Assembly: GCA_937858235.1 (NCBI GenBank)
Contig: CALLZZ010000449.1
Coordinates: 1-24,581, forward strand
Direction: 5' to 3'
Origin: an uncultured Clostridia bacterium
GTDB lineage: Bacteria > Bacillota > Clostridia > Oscillospirales > Oscillospiraceae
DNA length: 24,581 nt
Shown here one piece after another: positions 20,164-24,581 of this stretch (position 1 is its first letter; each line of letters begins with the position of its first letter). The notes beneath the pieces were generated by a model. It did no database searches. It was not told where the DNA came from and was given only the letters and a program-made list of their open reading frames with translations. The position numbers were made by a program, and so were the translations under genes.

Positions 20164-22220
20164 TGTATACGGTATACTCCGACGGATCTCTTGTATACGC
20201 TCCCAATGTACCGGAGCTTAAAATAACGGATCCAAAATTACATTTGAAGGCCGGCATGGCGGGGAGCTTTGATTTTACGATTTATCCCTCCCACCCACTG
20301 TACGCACAGATCAAACGCCTGACATCGATCGTAGAAGTGTTTCAGGAAGATCCTCCCATAAACGGGAATGGTGGAAGAAACTTGCTGAGAGATAGTGAGT
20401 CTATAGAGCTGAAAGCAAGGGACAAGGAATCTGGGGCGGGTGCGGACTTCAATTTTACGGGGTTTGATTTCAAAACATTAGAGCCCAGGCAAGAATATAC
20501 TTTTAGTTTTGACGCTTCCTTTACTTCCGGATCGTCTGATGTGATTTCGGTACTAACTCGCAAGGCGAATTATTCGGGCGTTGAAACCTATCAGGTGCCA
20601 ATGAGTAAGGATAGGCTGTCATTTACTTTTAGGGCCGTAGGGGATGAGGCGGCTATCTATATATATGCAGGCAAATGCGGAGAAACAGCAGGTAATGGTG
20701 TTATTTTACGGCATATAAAACTTGAGAAGGGTACCAAAGCCACTGACTGGACACCGGCACCAGAAGACGGTGCAACTGGGCGAAAGGTAAGACTTTTTGG
20801 GGGTCGGGTGCTTAACGATAAAATTGGTTTTCGGAACGAGCGAATGATAACCTGTGAGGGGGAGCTCGCCTACTTTAACGACAGCATCTATCGGCCGTAC
20901 AGCTATGCTGGATCTGTAAAGGGCTTTTTACAAGCTATCATAGACAGTCATAATGCGCAGGTGGAGCCTAAAAAGCAATTTGCGATGGGCGATGTTACGG
21001 TGACCGACCCGAATGACTACATCGTCCGAAGCTCCATCAACGCTGACAAAAGTTGGAACGTAATGCAGGATAAGCTTGTAAAGATGCTGGGCGGATACTT
21101 TATGATCCGCCGGGTAGAGGGTATAAACTGTCTGGACTATCTGGCAGACTCTGACCGTAAAAGTAATCAGGTGATCCGCCTGGGCGAGAACCTCCTGGAC
21201 CTGCAAAAGGAAATCCATGGAGAGGACATAGTAACGGCTCTTATCCCATATGGTGCAAAGCTAGAGGACACCGAGGGAAACGAGATAGACGAGCGGGTTA
21301 CCATTGAACCGGTGAACGATGGAATTGATTATGTCTATGATGCGGATGCTGTGGACCTGTATGGATGGGTTTTTGATACGCAGCAGTGGGACGATGTAAC
21401 ACAGCCCCAGAACCTGCTTACAAAAGCACGGCAGGAGTTGGCACAGCGGATCCTTATGGGGGTAAGTCTGGAGATACAGGCCGTAGACTTATCAATGACT
21501 GACAGGGAGATCGACGACTTGCGAGTGTTTGAGTATGTAAAAGTAGACAGCCCTGTACACCTGCTGGACGACTATATGTTGGTCACAAAACTTGATATAG
21601 ACCTCTTTAACCCACAAAACAACACACTGTCTCTGGGCCTTGATTATAAGACTTTTACGGACCAGCAGAGGCAGACGGATTCGGCGATAAAGGATATCCA
21701 GATCCTTACGCCGGGGGAGATACGGCAGGAGCTATCCAATGCGGTTACCCAGGCGACAATGGTCCTGCAATCCTCCATAGAGCAGACAGATTCAGCGATC
21801 CGGTTGGATGTGTCCGATACGTACAGTACCAAGTCGGACCTGGAGGACTACAGCCGGTCGGTGGCAACCCAGTTTGAGCAAACGTCAGACGCTTTCGATT
21901 TTAATTTCAACACTTTAACCGAAAAAATTACAAATTTGGGTGGGGATACGCAAACCCAGTTTGAAGACATCCGAAAGTATATCCGGTTTGTAGATGGTGA
22001 CATAGTGTTGGGACAAGTAGATAACCCTTTTGTCCTTGAGATCAGGAATGATAGAATTTCTTTTTTACAGGATGGCGTTGAAGTGGCATATCTGAGCAAC
22101 GAGGGCGACACGCAGAAGTTGTATATCAACGATGGCGAAATCATCCGCAGTCTTAAGATTGGAAACTTTGCTTTTACACCGAGAGAAAATGGTAATTTAT
22201 CCTTTAAGAAGGTGACATAA
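20163..22220 (+). CDS. Tail-associated protein (Tal, prophage tail endopeptidase-like) with inserted module
   Basis: The 685-residue protein begins MYTVYSDGSLVYAPNVPELK, the standard opening of Bacillota Tal/tail endopeptidase proteins that close the tail tip. Residues 207-230 (RKVRLFGGRVLNDKIGF), CEGELAYFNDSIYRPY and residues to about 500 continue that family. An insert at about 61-206 starts GRNLLRD and ends KLEKGTKATDWTPAPEDG, the same module type as in the Dit gene upstream. It splits two beta strands (IVEVF and LFGGRV) that are contiguous in relatives. Residues 500-600 are a coiled coil (QTDSAIKDIQIL, QSSIEQTDSAIRLDV) leading to the C-terminal part. Peptidase activity is not proven from sequence. 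Confidence 0.88.
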   Translation: MYTVYSDGSLVYAPNVPELKITDPKLHLKAGMAGSFDFTIYPSHPLYAQIKRLTSIVEVFQEDPPINGNGGRNLLRDSESIELKARDKESGAGADFNFTGFDFKTLEPRQEYTFSFDASFTSGSSDVISVLTRKANYSGVETYQVPMSKDRLSFTFRAVGDEAAIYIYAGKCGETAGNGVILRHIKLEKGTKATDWTPAPEDGATGRKVRLFGGRVLNDKIGFRNERMITCEGELAYFNDSIYRPYSYAGSVKGFLQAIIDSHNAQVEPKKQFAMGDVTVTDPNDYIVRSSINADKSWNVMQDKLVKMLGGYFMIRRVEGINCLDYLADSDRKSNQVIRLGENLLDLQKEIHGEDIVTALIPYGAKLEDTEGNEIDERVTIEPVNDGIDYVYDADAVDLYGWVFDTQQWDDVTQPQNLLTKARQELAQRILMGVSLEIQAVDLSMTDREIDDLRVFEYVKVDSPVHLLDDYMLVTKLDIDLFNPQNNTLSLGLDYKTFTDQQRQTDSAIKDIQILTPGEIRQELSNAVTQATMVLQSSIEQTDSAIRLDVSDTYSTKSDLEDYSRSVATQFEQTSDAFDFNFNTLTEKITNLGGDTQTQFEDIRKYIRFVDGDIVLGQVDNPFVLEIRNDRISFLQDGVEVAYLSNEGDTQKLYINDGEIIRSLKIGNFAFTPRENGNLSFKKVT

Positions 22221-22221
22221 T

Positions 22222-24003
22222 ATGGCGTTAAGTGGAAGCACGTACACGCAAGTCGGCCAATATTGGCGCCTAGTGCTGGAATGGAATGCCTCCCAGAATG
22301 TAAATAATAATCAGAGTAACATAACCGCCCGGCTGTACTGGCAGTCTACCAGCGGATATGGTACAATCCAATCCGGTGGCCCTAACGATGGGAACATAAC
22401 TATAAATGGGACTACTCACAGCTTCAGCGGCTCTGGCTTGGCCTCCCTGAGCGGCACGCAGAAAAAACTTATCTATGCGACCTCTCAAACGGTAACCCAC
22501 AATGCGGATGGTAGTAAAAGTATCGGTATATCCGGCACATTTAGCATGCGGGTTACTCTGCAGGGGACGTACTATGCCTCCCGGTCTGTATCTCTTACAG
22601 CCAACCTCAATACGATCCCCAGGGCGACCATACCACAGATCCAGGGCAATATGAACCTGGGCGATACGGTAACTATAACCCTCCCCAGGGCCTCCAGCAG
22701 CTTCACTCATAATTTATCGGTTGATTTCAAAACCGGTACCTGGGTGCCTATAGCGAGCGGCGTAGGGACCTCCTATAGCTGGACCGTACCAACGAGCTAT
22801 GCTGACCGGATGCCTAACACACTATCAGGGATGGGCAGAATACGGGCGGATACGCTAAACGGGGGATCTACAATTGGCGGGGCGCAGGTGGTGCCTTTTA
22901 CGGCCCATATCCCAGGCGATGCGCAGTACCAACCGACGATAAGCAGTGTAGGCATAAGCGAGGCGGTAAGCGGACTGGCCACACAATTTGGTGGATACGT
23001 GCAGGGTAAAAGTAAACTTAAGGTACAGACTACGGCAGCCGGGGCACACTCCAGCACAATAACAAGCTATAAGGCTACTGTATTGGGGGCGCAGTATAAT
23101 GGTAATCCGGTTACAACGGATGCTCTTGCCTCCAGTGGCACTGTACCAGTGGTAACAGTGGCGACGGACTCCAGGGGCCGTACAGCCTCCCGTACCACCA
23201 GTATAACCGTTCTCCCATATACCCTGCCGACGATAACCGGCTTTACGGTGGTACGGGCAACCTCCGCAGGCAAAGAAGATCCAGGGGAAGGTACATATCT
23301 TAAGGCAACTATGGCCTTTTCCGTGGCGCCCGTAAACAGTAAAAATGGTAAATCCTGGACTTTAAAGTATAAAAAGCAGTCTACTGATACCTGGACAAAC
23401 CTTACCAGTGGAAGCGTGTATAGCTATAACGGTAGCTACGTATCCACCTCCGGCGTGCTGGGGCTGGATGACTCCTATGACGTATCACTTACCGTAGCGG
23501 ACTACTTTACTTCTGTGACCTCCGTGTATAAGGTAGGGACAGCTTTTACCCTGATGGATTTCGGGGCTTCCGGCAAAGGTATGGCGATTGGAAAAGTATA
23601 TGAGGGTAATGCTGTGTTGGAAGTATCCAAAGGGATATACTTGCGGGACCCTGCCACAGGTGCAGTTACCCGGATAGAGCCAGCGGCGGGCGACATGGTA
23701 TGGCGGGATGCTACACTAATTAACGGGTGGTCCGGCAGCGTTCGATATCGAAAAAACCCGTTCGGGCAGCTGGAGATACATGGTAACTTAACCCCTGGAG
23801 CCGTGCCCGGTGTGGCTGCAATTCTTCCAAAAGGCTACCGCCCCCTGGAGTTAACGCCGATTGCCTGTGCGATACATAGCACTGGTAACATCTACACTGG
23901 ACTTGCCTTACACGCCGCCGGCGGGCTGCAGGTGTATCGAGGGGACATGCAGCCGGGTACAAGGTACGACTTTAACGCTGTAATGCCCTTAAAGGAGGAA
24001 TAA
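22222..24003 (+). CDS. DUF859-type tail tip / receptor-binding protein
   Basis: The 593-residue product starts MALSGSTYTQVGQYWRLVLE, followed by NQSNITARLYWQS, TVTHNADGSKSIGISGTFS and SRSVSLTANLNTIPRA. These are signature segments of the DUF859 siphovirus family known from streptococcal and other Bacillota phages. Repeated Ig-like beta domains fill the middle. The end has FGASGKGMAIGKVYEGN, typical of that family, then a small C-terminal beta domain (LEIHGNLTPGAVPG) with a possible adhesion role. It follows Tal by one base and precedes small tail and lysis genes, where receptor-binding genes usually lie. Receptor binding is inferred. CpG-rich throughout, unlike the head genes. Confidence 0.85.
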   Translation: MALSGSTYTQVGQYWRLVLEWNASQNVNNNQSNITARLYWQSTSGYGTIQSGGPNDGNITINGTTHSFSGSGLASLSGTQKKLIYATSQTVTHNADGSKSIGISGTFSMRVTLQGTYYASRSVSLTANLNTIPRATIPQIQGNMNLGDTVTITLPRASSSFTHNLSVDFKTGTWVPIASGVGTSYSWTVPTSYADRMPNTLSGMGRIRADTLNGGSTIGGAQVVPFTAHIPGDAQYQPTISSVGISEAVSGLATQFGGYVQGKSKLKVQTTAAGAHSSTITSYKATVLGAQYNGNPVTTDALASSGTVPVVTVATDSRGRTASRTTSITVLPYTLPTITGFTVVRATSAGKEDPGEGTYLKATMAFSVAPVNSKNGKSWTLKYKKQSTDTWTNLTSGSVYSYNGSYVSTSGVLGLDDSYDVSLTVADYFTSVTSVYKVGTAFTLMDFGASGKGMAIGKVYEGNAVLEVSKGIYLRDPATGAVTRIEPAAGDMVWRDATLINGWSGSVRYRKNPFGQLEIHGNLTPGAVPGVAAILPKGYRPLELTPIACAIHSTGNIYTGLALHAAGGLQVYRGDMQPGTRYDFNAVMPLKEE

Positions 24004-24006
24004 CGA

Positions 24007-24285
24007 GTGTATAAAAACGTATACGCAATTAATGCGGATGGATTTTTGGCGGAAGTCTATCTTATTGGGTTCGACAAAAAAGGTAACCCGGTGGATCCGC
24101 TGCCGGAGCTGTACACTATGGAGGATCCTCCCCCGGGACTGTATAGGGCACGGTGGGTGGAAGGGGGGTGGGCAGAAGATATGACGGAAGAAGAAATTTG
24201 GGAGATTAGTAATCAACCGCAGGAGCCCTGTATGGGAACACGGCTGGATGTGATCGAAAACGTGGTTTTAGATATGCTGGAATAG
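24007..24285 (+). CDS. Small tail-tip region protein
   Basis: The 92-residue product starts at GTG with AAAGGAGGA close upstream (inside the end of the preceding gene). It begins MYKNVYAINADGFLAEVYLI, has beta segments, and continues GLYRARWVEGGWAEDMTEEE, a motif pattern common in small proteins next to phage fibres. The acidic C-terminal helix (GTRLDVIENVVLDMLE) could be an oligomerisation element, as in XkdW-like proteins. It overlaps nothing and is followed by the XkdX-like gene. A chaperone or fibre-attachment role is a guess from position. Confidence 0.7.
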   Translation: MYKNVYAINADGFLAEVYLIGFDKKGNPVDPLPELYTMEDPPPGLYRARWVEGGWAEDMTEEEIWEISNQPQEPCMGTRLDVIENVVLDMLE

Positions 24286-24299
24286 GAGAAGGAGAAAGG

Positions 24300-24449
24300 A
24301 TGAGGAGTAATATGTTTGGATTTTTGTGCTGTATGTGGGTTATGCGGAAAATCAATGAACCATATCTGGATCGTATGGTAATAAAAGGCCGAATCACACA
24401 GGAAGAGGAAGACATGATTCTGGCCACGCCACAGTTACCGGAGAAATAA
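24300..24449 (+). CDS. XkdX-like small protein
   Basis: The 49-residue product runs MRSNMFGFLCCMWVMRKINE, then PYLDRMVIKGRITQEEEDMI. The latter matches the XkdX family pattern in which a short N-terminal aromatic stretch is followed by a 'KGRIT-EE' helix. XkdX-like proteins lie between tail fibre and holin genes in PBSX-related phages; their role is unknown. AAGGAG lies five bases before the ATG at 24300, making this start strong even though the gene is small. A symmetric terminator overlaps its stop. Confidence 0.8.
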   Translation: MRSNMFGFLCCMWVMRKINEPYLDRMVIKGRITQEEEDMILATPQLPEK

Positions 24450-24470
24450 AGGCCCCTGGGGGCCTTTATT
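24445..24470 (+). terminator. Terminator between tail and lysis genes
   Basis: AATAAAGGCCCC (24445-24456) and GGGGCCTTTATT (24459-24470) form a perfect 12-pair stem. The symmetric A and T ends allow termination on both strands. It separates the XkdX-like gene from the holin. Confidence 0.8.
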
Positions 24471-24487
24471 AATAGGGGGAAGAATTA

Positions 24488-24581
24488 ATGGAAAAGTTTT
24501 ATCAAACACTGCTGGCAATCGGCGCGGCACTTATTACTTTTGCTTTTGGAGGGTGGTCAGGCTTGCTTACGGTACTACTTG
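24488..24581 (+). CDS. Phage holin, cut by the right window edge
   Basis: Thirty-one residues are visible: MEKFYQTLLAIGAALITFAF then GGWSGLLTVLL. This is a short N-terminus followed by a first hydrophobic helix with Gly-Gly-Trp, the opening seen in toxin-secretion/phage-lysis holins (phage_holin_4 type). Holins assemble in the host membrane and trigger lysis at a set time. GGGGGAAG lies just before the ATG. The place, after tail-tip genes and a terminator, is the expected start of the lysis cassette; the endolysin should follow outside the window. Confidence 0.8.
   Translation, partial: MEKFYQTLLAIGAALITFAFGGWSGLLTVLL

Noticed and set aside
1..24581. tRNA genes, CRISPR arrays, integrase or attachment site
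   Set aside because: No cloverleaf, no regularly spaced identical repeats with unique spacers, and no recombinase motifs were seen by eye.

Overview
The window looks like part of a tailed-phage (siphovirus) or prophage genome from a low-GC Gram-positive host (Bacillota). Reasons: strong GGAGG-type ribosome sites before most genes, textbook TTTACA-17-TATAAT promoters, and a long rightward run in the classic order packaging, head, tail, lysis. The tail genes (tape measure, Dit, Tal, XkdX-like protein, holin) point to a long non-contractile tail. No integrase, repressor or replication enzyme is visible, so lifestyle cannot be decided here. Species cannot be named from the sequence alone.

Left arm (1-2978, minus strand): two small-gene transcription units read leftward. 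They encode an acidic protein (cut by the window edge), an HD-domain hydrolase, a LigA-related protein, a membrane-anchored 3D-domain protein and several small, mostly Cys-containing proteins. One, of 56 codons, is tightly packed against its neighbour. A compact terminator/promoter overlap at 1926-1965 separates the two units.

Control and accessory region (2928-6623): divergent promoters at 2950-3045 flank the strand switch. A NUMOD-like DNA-binding protein (3079-3654) is followed by a non-coding stretch of about 580 bases. That stretch has seven copies of a TGTATGA/TCATACA heptamer, a 19-bp perfect inverted repeat, and a long AT palindrome. It is the best candidate for a replication origin or master control site. 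Then come small genes, a dCMP deaminase with a Cys-rich N-terminal extension, and two short promoter-to-terminator units that look like small RNAs (5695-5744 and 6491-6576). The second lies just before the late operon and may gate it.

Late operon (6624-24581, plus strand): terS, terL, portal, minor head protein, zinc-ribbon protein, scaffold, major capsid, head-tail connectors, tail terminator, major tail protein, two overlapping tail chaperone frames, tape measure, Dit, Tal, a DUF859-type receptor/structural protein, two small proteins and the start of a holin. Terminator hairpins sit directly after the capsid and major tail protein genes, probably setting their excess over downstream products. 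CpG content jumps inside the tape measure gene near 16.4 kb, which suggests a mosaic junction. Dit and Tal carry the same kind of inserted carbohydrate-binding-like module.
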